Below, one piece after another: positions 30,387 to 40,980 of a DNA stretch of 64,000 nucleotides. Source of the stretch: Anaerobiospirillum sp. NML120449 (GTDB lineage Bacteria; Pseudomonadota; Gammaproteobacteria; Enterobacterales; Succinivibrionaceae). Every line of letters begins with the position of its first letter. The first letter of the stretch is position 1. The notes below the pieces were generated by a model. It had not been told where the DNA came from, ran no database searches, and saw nothing but the letters and a program-made list of their open reading frames with translations. The position numbers were made by a program, and so were the translations under genes. The stretch lies in contig NZ_JALKIL010000001.1 in the NCBI RefSeq assembly GCF_023051105.1, forward strand, positions 186,001 to 250,000, read 5' to 3'.

Positions 30387-31942
30387 TCGGGTGACCTTAC
30401 ATATCCCGATATTGATCGTGCCCGGTCTTAGGTCTTTCTCCTAATCTTATGAGAACACGAACCAATCTCTACTTGTTTGCTTAACAATATGACAAAGGGC
30501 AGCCTCAGGGCTGCCTTTGTCATTGCAGTATATGAAAAAGATGCAGTGGTTTAGACAGTACTTTACAAAGTATTTTAGTTTGTTACAGCCTGGTGATCTG
30601 GACCTGATTCATGTGAGCGGCCTGCGGAGAGTGATGTTGGGGGTATAGCTTGCAGAGAGCTCTGGGCAGGGACATGGTCATTGCCATGGTCATTACTATG
30701 GGTGTGCGTTGTCGATCATCCTGCTCCTGGCAGGCAGGCTAATGCTTTACTTGGGGAACTGTACTTCTCTTTGATGCAGGCTTGTGAGCTTGTTGCATGC
30801 ATGCATGCATGATGTTGATGGCTAAAAATAAGCAGCTGCATTTATGTTGTTGTCCTGGTGAGGGGATCAGCCCTTGATCTGTATGCATGATGCCTATTAC
30901 CAGGTTCCTGTTGCATGGATTAAGGCAGAAATTCTCTGTTTGCGTTGCGCTGTGATGTCGTTTTTAGGCTGCTGACGTAGATCTGGAGCTGTGATGGCTG
31001 AAATTTAAGGGGTTGTGAAGGCTGTTTTATCAGCTTTCATTGCAAGTCTTTGAGATTGCTTCGACTTGTATACATGGTGACGTCGCGGTGAACGGTACTT
31101 TTGGAGCTGTTATAGCGGGGCAGTGAGCTGATGGGACTTGATGCAACACTGCCCGCCTGTCCAGGCAATGCTCTTGCTGGCTTTTCAACCATATAATGCT
31201 GATACTGAAAGTACCGGTTTGCTGGCAAAAAGGCTTCAAAAAGTATCATTTGAGGAGCTGGAATGGCGGTACGAGGCAGGAGTTCTGGCTGGGGAGATTC
31301 GGGAGTATGCACCGGATTCAGGATTTAATAAACAGGTTAAATATCGTGCTTAAGGCATGAATTTGGCAGGCATGGGTGCTGTTTTTTCATAATGGTAACA
31401 GTTTTGATGTATGGCTTTTTATGGTACGGGCTGTTGCAGGACTATTTGTGGGGTTATTGTTGGACAAAAAGTCCTGGTAAGTTGTCAGTTTGTCAAGATA
31501 TGGTCTGAAAAAATGCGGGCAGTTTTGAGTTAAGAAATGGTACTTTTGGTGCTTGTATTTTGGCCATCATTTATGTGGCTGCTTGTATACAAGATTGCTG
31601 TGCATGGCATATATACAAGGCTTACAGGGAAATTAACAGACTGCCTTTTATCATCGAGTGGACGTCATGGAGGGAAATCTTAAGTCGATAATGTTTTTCA
31701 AAAGGTGATTTTCAGACAAAAATCGACACTTTTTCGGGGCCACGGACGTGATTTCTCTGGTAATAGCAAAAAAACTGTGCGCTGCTTCATAGATTTTTAT
31801 CTTTTTGACGAGCATGGGATCCATATCTCAATACGCTCAAGTCTGATGCAAAACCGTATCAACTAATAATCTGACGCAGCATATTTTCAATACACTGAGC
31901 ACACAGTTTAGTTAGTTCAATGCAAATATGAGGTGCATGATA
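30387..31942. other. 1.55-kb spacer upstream of the aldehyde dehydrogenase gene
   Basis: It is AT-rich toward the right. It holds a terminator, a GCAT microsatellite near 30798-30812 and a GTATACAAG patch near 31586-31620. A 71-codon frame ending at 31353 could be a remnant but has no ribosome site. Confidence 0.5.
30492..30520 (+). terminator. Terminator after the acidic protein gene
   Basis: ACAAAGGGCAGCC pairs with GGCTGCCTTTGT around TCAG. Confidence 0.7.
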
Positions 31943-33436
31943 ATGAACAAGGAAGATGTCAAGTTCCAGGAGTGTTACAAGCTTTTCATCGGTGGTCAGT
32001 GGGTTCCAGCCTCTGACGGTGCCACTTTAGAGAGCCGCTGCCCAGCTGATGGTTCTTTACTGGCCAAGTTTGCCGATGCATCCAAGGAAGACGTCGATGC
32101 AGCAGTAGCTGCCGCCGCCAAGGCTTTTGAGACCTGGTCCAAGAGCTCTGCCCGTGAGCGTGCTGATGTTTTAAACAAGGTTGCTGACATCATCGATGCC
32201 AATGCCAAGGAGCTTGCCTTAATCGAAACTCTCGATAACGGTAAGCCAATCCGTGAGACCCTGGCCATTGATATCCCTTACGCTGCCAGACACTTCAGAT
32301 ATTTTGCAGGCGTTATCCTTGCTGAGTCAGGCGAGTCCAATATCCTCGACAACGCATTCCTTTCTGTAACCCTCCGTGAGCCAATCGGTGTTGTAGGCCA
32401 GATCGTTCCTTGGAACTTCCCATTCCTGATGGCCGCCTGGAAGCTCGCTCCAGTTCTCGCCGCCGGTGACTGTACCGTATTCAAGCCATCCTCCACCACT
32501 TCCCTGTCTGTACTGCGCCTCGCTGAGCTCGTACAGGATGTAATCCCAGCTGGTGTATTCAACGTAGTAACTGGCCGTGGCTCCAAGTCTGGTGACTTCA
32601 TGTTACGTCACAAGGGCTTTGCCAAGCTGGCCTTCACCGGATCTACCGAAATCGGCCGTGACGTTGCCATCGCAGCTGCTGAGCGCCTGATTCCAGCTAC
32701 CCTCGAGCTGGGCGGCAAGAGCGCCAACATCATCTTTGACGACTGCCGTATGGAGCAGGCCCTCGACGGCGCTACCCTCGGTATTCTGTTCAACCAGGGC
32801 CAGGTATGCTGTGCCGGTTCCCGTATCTTCGTACAGAAGAGCATCTGGGACAAGTTTGTACCAGAACTCATCAAGCGCTTTGAGTCTGTAAAGGTAGGCC
32901 TCCCATGGAAGGAGTGCACCATGATGGGCGCCCAGATCGATGAGAAGCAGCTCAAGGACATTCTCGAGTATGTCCGCATCGGTAAGGAAGAGGACAAGGT
33001 TGAAGTTCTGACCGGTGGTGAGCGTATCACCGAAGGCGAGCTGGCTAACGGTTGCTTCTTACGTCCTACCCTCCTCAAGGGCTGCAACAAGTGCCGCGTA
33101 GCTCAGGAAGAAATCTTCGGCCCAGTTGCTGTAGTAATTCCTTTCGAGACCGAGGAAGAAGTTATTGCCATGGCTAACGACTCCATCTATGGTCTGGGTG
33201 GCGCTGTATTCTCCACTGATATCAACCGTGCTATCCGCGTAGCCCGCTCTGTACAGACCGGCCGTATGTGGGTTAACACCTACAATCAGATTCCAGAAGG
33301 TTCCCCATTCGGTGGCTACAAGGAGTCAGGTATCGGTCGTGAGACTGACAAGATGGTTCTCAACCACTACACCCAGTGCAAGAACATCCTCATCAACCTG
33401 TCTACCGAGCCAACTGGCTTCTATCCAGCCCCATAG
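31943..33436 (+). CDS. NAD(P)-dependent aldehyde dehydrogenase
   Basis: It oxidises an aldehyde to the acid in the cytosol. The product has 497 residues with the full ALDH signature set: VGQIVPWNFP (151-160), FTGSTEIG (231-238), the ELGGKS motif with general base Glu255, the FNQGQVCCAGSR motif with nucleophile Cys289, EEIFGPV, and SPFGGYKESGIGRE near the C-terminus. The ATG at 31943 is chosen because AGG lies 10 bp before it; ATGs at 31928 and 31937 are in frame. The nearest metabolic gene is fucO, 3 kb downstream on the other strand. A lactaldehyde/FucO pairing is possible but not demonstrated, so no symbol is given. A perfect terminator follows at 33664-33697. Confidence 0.93.
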   Translation: MNKEDVKFQECYKLFIGGQWVPASDGATLESRCPADGSLLAKFADASKEDVDAAVAAAAKAFETWSKSSARERADVLNKVADIIDANAKELALIETLDNGKPIRETLAIDIPYAARHFRYFAGVILAESGESNILDNAFLSVTLREPIGVVGQIVPWNFPFLMAAWKLAPVLAAGDCTVFKPSSTTSLSVLRLAELVQDVIPAGVFNVVTGRGSKSGDFMLRHKGFAKLAFTGSTEIGRDVAIAAAERLIPATLELGGKSANIIFDDCRMEQALDGATLGILFNQGQVCCAGSRIFVQKSIWDKFVPELIKRFESVKVGLPWKECTMMGAQIDEKQLKDILEYVRIGKEEDKVEVLTGGERITEGELANGCFLRPTLLKGCNKCRVAQEEIFGPVAVVIPFETEEEVIAMANDSIYGLGGAVFSTDINRAIRVARSVQTGRMWVNTYNQIPEGSPFGGYKESGIGRETDKMVLNHYTQCKNILINLSTEPTGFYPAP

Positions 33437-33663
33437 TAACAGGCACCTCAAGCATCTGTTATCAGCATGCTGCCCATGGATCCGCTGCCGCTCTGTCCAG
33501 CGCAGGGGAGCTTTAAATACAGGAATGCAAAACCTGACATGGGCCGCATAAACGGATGCATTTTCAGGGCGCGGCTGCTCAAAAGGCCGTGTGATACCAG
33601 GGGTATCTGTGCAGGTATCCCGGCTTGATGAGCAGTCCCCCTTTTTCCTCAATTATCTGGCTC

Positions 33664-33697
33664 AAAGCCGTACCGTCACCAGACTGTACGGCTTTTT
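33664..33697 (+). terminator. Terminator after the aldehyde dehydrogenase gene
   Basis: AAAGCCGTAC / GTACGGCTTT is a 10-bp perfect stem running into five T residues. Confidence 0.85.
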
Positions 33698-36363
33698 CGA
33701 TTTATGAGTCACCAGTTCACGCAAAAACTGTGAACATCAGATTGTCCTTTCAATGGCTGCTTTCCCTGTATCCTGCCTCTAATGCCGTTCCACCAGCTGT
33801 GCCAGCTTATTTCACTGTCTACGTCATCAAGGTATGAAAGTGGTCTCAGCTCACGACTCACCAATACACAGAGCTAAGCCCTTCTCGAGCCTGAAATCTC
33901 TATTTGGCGTTTCAATCGTTCATGCCTGCCAGCCCGGCTGCCTTGCTGACCGGCTGCCCGTCCTGTCTCGCCATCATTTGTGTCAAAGAGCCAAATCTGT
34001 CTCCTATCACACTTATCCTGCCCGATATAACCTGCCTTATGTTTCCAGGGACAGCGTACCCAAACAGCGCGGTTCCTTATCCGCCCTGTACTTTGCCTGT
34101 CAGGCCAGCTGCTGCTCACAATTTGTGATTCTCAACCGGGCACCGTACCTTTCAGATAGCTGATCATTGTCAATGAGCTCAGCCGTTGAGCTTACTAAAG
34201 TGCTGGCAAATTAAGAACTGTGCCCCCTCCCTTTGGCAGTAACCACTGACACCCTTATTCCCCGGCATCACATGGTTATGAACATGGCTCTGCCAACGGC
34301 CCTGCCCACGGCCCATTGCATACCGAACTGCTGATAATCAGCTTGATGGCTGAGATTGACCTTCAGCAATGTCTTGATCGGCCTTGTCCTGTGGGAAAGA
34401 TCAGCATTAGTCATGTAAGGGCAAAGGTGCCGTCAGCAGAGGACATTATGACTGGCAAATCCCTTAGTTGTGCACTTTATGCACATCGAGAGCATAAGTG
34501 CAAAACTGGCAATGAGCAGGAAAAGAGCTGTGCTGTACAGCTGTGAGGTGTACTGCAGCTGACTATGCCATCTGCTGCCCGTACATCATTGACTGCGCCC
34601 ATCAGGTCCTTGAGACTAACCACTGAAATTATGTGAGTGGCTGGCCTCAAGATAGCGACTATTACCAGCCGTCCTTTCCCTTTCCCTTTCTGCCCTCTGC
34701 AGCAGCTATTGCATACCCCCATTGCTTTCAACTGCATTGGTGTCTCTCTGATTAGGGGAGAGGCTTGAGGCTTAGCCATGGGCTCTTTGAGTCACAGCCA
34801 TGGTCATGACGTACTCATATTGCTCTTCGGTGGAAATATGTGAGATCGAGTTACAGTAATAGAGCTTGTGCAGGCTGATTTAATCCGATGGCCTTTGAAT
34901 TTAAGGCCTTTTCACTCAGTAAGTGCCCTCACAGCTGTTGAAGGTTTCATAGCGGCTGTGGGACCAGTCAGCTACATGGCTGTCTGTCATCGAATCCTTA
35001 CATCATTGCATTGGCCCGGCTATCCATGCTCCTGTACTTACTGATGTGTGGCTCCTTTTCAGCAGGCACGGTGCAGTACAAGCACTGCCTGTCAGGGCCG
35101 GGGATGGCAGGGAGCAGGCCGTTGCGTGGAGAGTGGAAAGTAATGGAGTGTAGTGAAGAGGAATGGGATTGGATTCGATTGGATGAGGTGAAGTGAGGTG
35201 GAGTGGAATGGAATGGGATTGGATTGGATGGGGTGAAGTTAGGTTAGGTGGAGGGTAAAGGACAGTTATGTGCACGGTGATGATGTGGCAGCCAGCAGAA
35301 AGGTAATACCATATCCAGGAAAAGATGATGGTCGTCAAATTGACTACATATGGCAAATGTCATCAAAAAGATTCTCTTGGCCCTACTTTGTCTTTACCTG
35401 TAATAGTAACCGTTTTAGAAAGCACAATAATGCAGCTTTAAATGTAAGGAGTAATTAGGGATATGTACGTATCTTATTACATGGCAGGATCTGCCTAATT
35501 GGTGGTAATGATGTTGATATGGGGTGTTTTTCAATGAAAATGCTGTGTTTCAGGCATGATTTTACCGTTTTTCAAGCAATTATGAATGGTTAACGCGGAT
35601 AATTCGATACCATACTTTACAGCGCTGTCATGGGAATTTATGGCTTAACTATACATTTTAGATTGTATAAAGATACATTCTAAAACAATGCAGTATCCTG
35701 ATTTGGGTGCCAGTTGCCATGGATGATCATGGTCTATTGTAAACCACATGTGCTGGTTGGGGCGTCAGCTGCAAACGTGTCATTAGAGCCTCTTACTCAC
35801 TGCACCCCAAGTAGCCAATTGTGCCCATGGAAAGAGTAAGTGCTGGATCAGTGGAAGGGTCAAGGATGGGGCAGGGATGTGCCATGGATGGGGCAGGTCG
35901 GGGCAATATTAGCAGCTACGTTGAAAGTAATGATTCTGTGCGGAGACTGGAGCAATGACATGCTTTGAGTTTTGGGATGCAGCTTCATTGTGCCGGATCC
36001 ATTATGTTATGTTGCCAGATTTGCTTATAAGGTCATTTGGGCAGGTCATTTGGTTAGAGCCAGGGAAGGACATTGGTGATTATCTTATAGCATCGCCGTC
36101 AGGCAGGCAGGCCACAGACTGGGGCATAGCATTACCGCTGGCGGCTAATGCAGCAGCTTGAGATGCACAGGTACTGGCCGGCCTGAGCTCTGTATCTGCG
36201 CCTGGCAGGGAAAGGTTCCGGGGCAGGGCCTTGCTTAGCCTTGCTGTGCCTGGATGCAGGTATATGCCGGTATGTTCCTGGGCTTTACCTGCTGTGCCCG
36301 GCTGGGCCAGGATATGCCGATCTGGGCGGGATGCGCAGATCCGGTTTTATGGCTTTTGAAGTG

Positions 36364-36394
36364 AAAAAAGCTGCAGGGCGGTCCCGGCAGCTTT
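36364..36394 (-). terminator. Terminator after fucO
   Basis: On the minus strand AAAGCTGC / GCAGCTTT with a 12-nt loop continues into TTTTTT. It is 97 bp past the fucO stop. Confidence 0.75.
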
Positions 36395-36490
36395 AGATGC
36401 GGTGAGTCTGTTAGCAAGGCAGGCTGCTTTGGCTGGATGGAGGATGCTGCAGCCTGCCTCTTTCTTATGGTTGAGTTGTCAGATTAGAGA

Positions 36491-37639
36491 CTACAGTAAG
36501 GACTTGTAGAGCTCACGAATCTCGTATACAGAGGTTTCACGTGGGTTGCCGGAGGTACATACGTCGGCAAATGCGCTCTCAGCCAGGAGGTCGAGGTCCT
36601 CTTCCTTGGCGATGCCGTGCAGGCTCTGAGGGATACCTACATCCTTTGAGAGCTGTACTACGCAGTCGATAGCAGCCTGACGGTACTGTTCCTGGTGCAT
36701 CTTATCAACATCGGCTACACCAAAGGCACGGGCGATTTCACGATACTTCTCACCGGAGTAGTCAGCGTTGTACTTCATTACGGTAGGGAGGATGATGGCG
36801 TTGGCAACACCGTGTGGAGTGTTGTAGGTAGCACCTAATGGGTGAGCCATACCGTGTACCAGACCCAGACCTACGTTGGAGAAGCCCATACCTGCCAGGT
36901 ACTGAGCAAGAGCCATACCCTCACGGCCTTCCTCAGTGTTGTTTACAGCACCGCGTAAGTGCTTGGAAATGAGCTCGATGGCCTTGATGTGGAGCATGTC
37001 GGACATATCCCATGCAGCCTTGGTGATGAGACCTTCGATAGCGTGGGTTAAGGCATCCATACCGGTAGCGGCGGTCAGGCCCTTAGGCATGGACATCATC
37101 ATATCAGGGTCAATAATTGCTACGCAGGACATAGCGTTGGCGTCAACGCATACGAACTTACGGCCACGGGCAGTGTCGGTAATTACGTAGTAGGCGGTAA
37201 CTTCAGAACCGGTACCGGCGGTGGTAGGAACGGTGTAGAGAGGTACAGTTGGGTTCTTGGTTGGGGCCATACCTTCGAGGGATACTACATCAGCAAACTC
37301 AGGGTTGGCGATGATGATACCGATACCCTTGGCAGTATCCATTGATGAGCCACCACCTACAGCGATGATGTAGTCAGCACCAGAGGCCTTGAATGCCTCA
37401 ACACCGCTCTGTACGTTCTCAACAGTTGGGTTTGGCTGTACGTTGGAGTAAATCTCATATGCTAACTCTGCCTCATCCATCAGGTCGGTGATCTTGTTGA
37501 TAACCTTGTGCTCTACCAGGCCTGGGTCAGTACAGATGAAGGCTTTCTTGTAGCCGTGCTGCTTAACCTCAGGAACAATGTGCTGGATAGCGCCTTTACC
37601 GTGATAAGAAACAGCGTTGAGAATAATACGATTAGCCAT
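36491..37639 (-). CDS. fucO: Iron-dependent alcohol dehydrogenase, lactaldehyde reductase type
   Basis: A group III (iron-activated) NAD-dependent alcohol dehydrogenase. FucO reduces L-lactaldehyde to 1,2-propanediol. The product has 382 residues, the length of E. coli FucO, and aligns by eye through the whole protein (MANRIILN, SGADYIIAVGGGSSMDT, SLEGMAPT, RKFVCVD, YLAGMGFSNVGLGLVHGMAH, GEKYREIARAFGV). Metal ligands are Asp195 and His199 in MDALTHAIEG, His262 (or His266) in LVHGMAH and His276 in NTPHGVANA. The ATG at 37639 gives MANRI as in FucO. No fucose catabolic genes are in the window, so a broader 1,2-propanediol or ethanol role is possible. The neighbouring convergent gene is an aldehyde dehydrogenase. 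Confidence 0.93.
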   Translation of the reverse strand: MANRIILNAVSYHGKGAIQHIVPEVKQHGYKKAFICTDPGLVEHKVINKITDLMDEAELAYEIYSNVQPNPTVENVQSGVEAFKASGADYIIAVGGGSSMDTAKGIGIIIANPEFADVVSLEGMAPTKNPTVPLYTVPTTAGTGSEVTAYYVITDTARGRKFVCVDANAMSCVAIIDPDMMMSMPKGLTAATGMDALTHAIEGLITKAAWDMSDMLHIKAIELISKHLRGAVNNTEEGREGMALAQYLAGMGFSNVGLGLVHGMAHPLGATYNTPHGVANAIILPTVMKYNADYSGEKYREIARAFGVADVDKMHQEQYRQAAIDCVVQLSKDVGIPQSLHGIAKEEDLDLLAESAFADVCTSGNPRETSVYEIRELYKSLL

Positions 37640-38601
37640 AAATCAATCCTACTTTATGTCGTTGAGAGATCCACTGCGCTCTGAGCAGACCTGCTGCCGT
37701 TTGCTCGGCGGTAACTGTTTTGTCATCTGAGGCGGAAGTTTGCAAAGCGCCCTGGATGCCGTTGAGCAGTCACCATGTCTGTCCGGTGGTAAATGGAAGT
37801 ACTCTCTGATACTTGATAGCCTGCAAGTTCACAACCCACGCACCGCAGGTATCAAACTCCAGATTTTGTTTAGCCGTCCGTGACCGGGCGGTTGGCGACC
37901 AGACTGACAGTGTCTGATCAAAGAGCTTTTGAAATCGGTAATGCTTTTGAGGTAATCCCGGTCCTTACAGTGACCGGCTTTTACTGATGTTCCTGCCCGG
38001 GCGTGTCGTGCCTTAATCAGGCAGGCAGTCTTTCCTTACTGCATGCTTCAACTGAATTCTTTACAGCCTGTGTCACAGTGTTTTATCTGTGCTTTGACAG
38101 GGGAGGAGCCTTTACCCTGCTGTCAGGTCGGAAACAGCGTTTCCGGGCTGGTCTTTCATCGTCCTTGCCTGCACTACCGTTGCGGCAACTAAAATCACCT
38201 GTCTTTCGGTTGTGCGTTTGCTCTGGTTATTCTGTGTTTAAGGACCCGCTCTGTTGATATGAGCCTGTGGTCTCTGTTCCTTTCGGTGCCGTCGCCACCG
38301 GTGCGGTGGCCCTCTGGATGACCGTCGGGAGATTCACAAAGAATTCAGCCGGCTTTGCATGCACTTTAGACAAACTGCCTTAAGAACAATCAATTTTCAT
38401 TTCACCTTTGCCGGGCTTGCTGGCCTGTGAGGCCGTCCCTGCTTCGGTGTGGCTTAATTTTTTCGGATCGCACCTGGTAAAAATGGTAAAAAAGGATCGC
38501 GCATTGGTAAATTATTTTGATGGTTCCACGTGGGAATGCGCTTTCCTGCAATTGATTAATCTGATTTAAAAAGTGCTTATAACTGGGATCCATGGGGAGA
38601 A

Positions 38602-38736
38602 ATGTCAACGATGCATTTATATTGGTACCCGGTCACGGAAAAACGAGATGTGGATTTGATTTTGCCTGTAGATACGTTTTATCACCTGATTTTTGCATCT
38701 GGAAATTATCAACAAAAGGCTTCAAAAAGCCCGTAG
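38602..38736 (+). CDS. Possible 44-residue small protein
   Basis: The frame begins MSTMHLYWYP, contains DVDLILPVDTFYHL and ends QQKASKSP. GGGGAG lies just before the ATG, though very close to it. The stop codon lies inside the 5' arm of a strong terminator, the usual layout for a genuine short transcript. It is in an AT-rich patch unlike its surroundings. It could instead be the end of a degraded gene. The function is not recognised. Confidence 0.3.
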   Translation: MSTMHLYWYPVTEKRDVDLILPVDTFYHLIFASGNYQQKASKSP

Positions 38737-38760
38737 GTATGCGCCTTACGAGGCTTTTTT
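38724..38760 (+). terminator. Rho-independent terminator
   Basis: AAAAAGCC / GGCTTTTTT with an inner CGTA..TTACG helix. It is the only strong terminator in the 5.9-kb spacer on this strand. Confidence 0.75.
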
Positions 38761-39631
38761 CACTGTGAGCTGCTTCTTGTTTTACGCACAAAAATACGCC
38801 TGCAGGGCTCAAAATATAAGACATACTGTCACTTGACCAAAAGTACTGTAATGGCGGCACAACCATCGCCGCAATATCCCTTATATACGCTCATATTTAC
38901 AAGTTTATAGTAGTGAGTGTACTCCCGGACTGAAAATACCATTATCCCTTATTTGTCTGTTTTGTCGTGTCTGTAGAAAAACTACACTATATTAAACTCA
39001 TGCTGCATCATTTACCTGAGCCATACAAAAAGCCACAAACAGCAAACACTGATAATCAGACAGCCCACGTCTGCAAGAGCTCCGGCAGCTGCCCATAGCT
39101 GCCACATCATTAAGCCGCATAAATATGCACGAGCACAGCATAAAACTCCTCAATCGTGCGTAAAGCTCATAAAAATAACGATTGTTTACATGCCATCACC
39201 AGAAGGGCACGAGATCTTTCATACATAACATCCTGCCATTTGCTGCGCACCCCATGACTCTTCCAGTAACACTGCAGCCGGCAAACGCTACGCTGCCTCA
39301 GGAAAAAGCAGCTGATAAAGGCGTTTTTTGCATTCACTTCAAAAATGCACTGTAGTGTCCTTACATGCATTTTAATGATCTTTGTAAGTTAAGCGCAGTC
39401 CCAAAAACACCCTTTACAACCCCAGTCCCTCCAACAGCGCACAGCACTGCTTATCCCGCTGGACGCCACCCTCAACAGCCGTACTCCATCAGATCTCTGG
39501 CTCCTTGCCTTGCTGCTCCTCGCTGTCGCTTTTCACTGTCGCTCTCATTATCACAGCCGTAAGCTGACCATTTGCAGCTCCATGCAGCAGGCAGCCAAGA
39601 AATACGCCCGCCAGATGCCATCAGCAATACT

Positions 39632-39710
39632 CAGCAAGTAAGCAAGCAAGTAAGCAGGAAGGAGGCAGTCGAGCAGGCAGGCAAGTAAGCAGGCAAGTAG
39701 GCAGGCAAGA
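39632..39710. repeat. Simple repeat AAGCAAGT / AGGCAAGT
   Basis: Short 4-8 bp purine-rich units are iterated with interruptions. Confidence 0.7.
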
Positions 39711-40774
39711 GAGCCGACCTGATGTGCACTTTGCTCTTAAGGCATCCTAAAACCCATTCTCATTTGCAGGAGTGGCAGTAATTCATCAACATCCAGCAGA
39801 CTTACTGGATCTCAAACATCAAATTCATCCTCAACACCAGACAATCCTGCTTATTGAATATAGAGCAATGGTTCAGCCCTAAGAGATACTGATTACAGCA
39901 TCGAGACATATGCTCTATAAAAGAGTGAGTGCACCATGCCGTAAGAGCGGAAAACTGAATTGAGCACTACTGCGTCAGCCATATGCCATAACCAGCATGG
40001 GAAGCTGCAGGTAGATGCCATATGTAATCTGCCCTGAGCCCCACCTTTCAGGTGGGAGGCACATGAGATTTAGCTTTGCGCTCCGTTTAAAGTGGTACTT
40101 CAAGTAACCAGCTGACACCAGTGAGGGACACTCATTAATCATTAAGGGCACCCCCTTTAGGGATTTGGTGCCAGATTGCACAGGCAACCCTACTGTCCTC
40201 AGCCTGCACGGCAGCATCATCCCTGGCGTCTCCTTATACCTGAAAGTTCTGAGAAGGCTGCTGAAGAAGCATTACAGCTCTTTTCTCCAGCCAGGTCTTT
40301 ATCAGCCAGTAACCTTTTGCTGGAGTGGGTTAAACCTTACAGCGTAGTAGCTGCCAGCTATTTGCAAGGCTGGCCTGGCTATCGTTGTACGTTTATCAGG
40401 TACGGCAGTGTCAGGGCTGACAGAGTCGATGCTGGCAGTCTTCCGGAGCATATAGAAAATGGCACATGCCTGCTCAGGGATACGTACACCTGTGTACCGA
40501 AGGTATAGAGACACGATTGATACAGGTGCTGTCACATGGATGGTTACCAGTACATGTGCTTAGATAGCCACAGAGAGAATAATTGCTTTACCTCGATAAG
40601 ACAGAGATTGGGGCTGAAGTGGAAAAGAGGCTGTGATGGGGTGCTGTAGCAGAAAAGCATGCTGGTCTTAGATAACCTTGCTTATGCATCGGTCTATAAG
40701 GATCTGACAGCCTCAGTCAGCATGGCCGACACAGCAGGCAGGGCACAGCTGGGCAGACGTGGCATGGATGCCCC

Positions 40775-40980
40775 AGCAGTTCGGACATAGCAGAGCAAAC
40801 ACGGCAGTTCGGACACAGCTGGGCGGATATGACAGGGCGGACACTGCAGTTCGGACACGGCAGGGCAGATATGACAGGGCGGACACGGCAGTTCGGACAC
40901 TGCAGGGCAGATATGACAGGGCGGATACGGCAGGGCAGATATGGCCGGGCAGACGTGGCAGGGCGGACAATGCAGTTTCA
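40775..40980. repeat. Tandem repeat, ~42 bp, about four units
   Basis: GCAGTTCGGACAC recurs at 40804, 40846 and 40888, joined by GGGCAGATATGACAGGGCGG. Shorter sub-repeats (CAGGGCGGACA) show internal duplication. Confidence 0.85.

Larger units (their letters stand above)
33437..36490. other. 3-kb spacer between aldehyde dehydrogenase gene and fucO
   Basis: The two genes are convergent and a terminator lies near each end. It holds purine-rich GGATTGGAT/GGAGTGGAA repetition (35110-35255). The AT-rich 35270-35720 stretch includes a 62-codon frame (35270-35458) of unclear reality. Nothing else is recognised. Confidence 0.5.

Noticed and set aside
31138-31353. 71-codon plus-strand frame
   Set aside because: The last ~45 codons look protein-like, but the start is not supported. 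The 16-bp match to the 38.7-kb terminator region (AAAAGGCTTCAAAAAG) may be chance.
35270-35458. 62-codon AT-rich frame
   Set aside because: It might be a gene remnant, but it starts with GTG, lacks a ribosome site and shows no recognisable motif.
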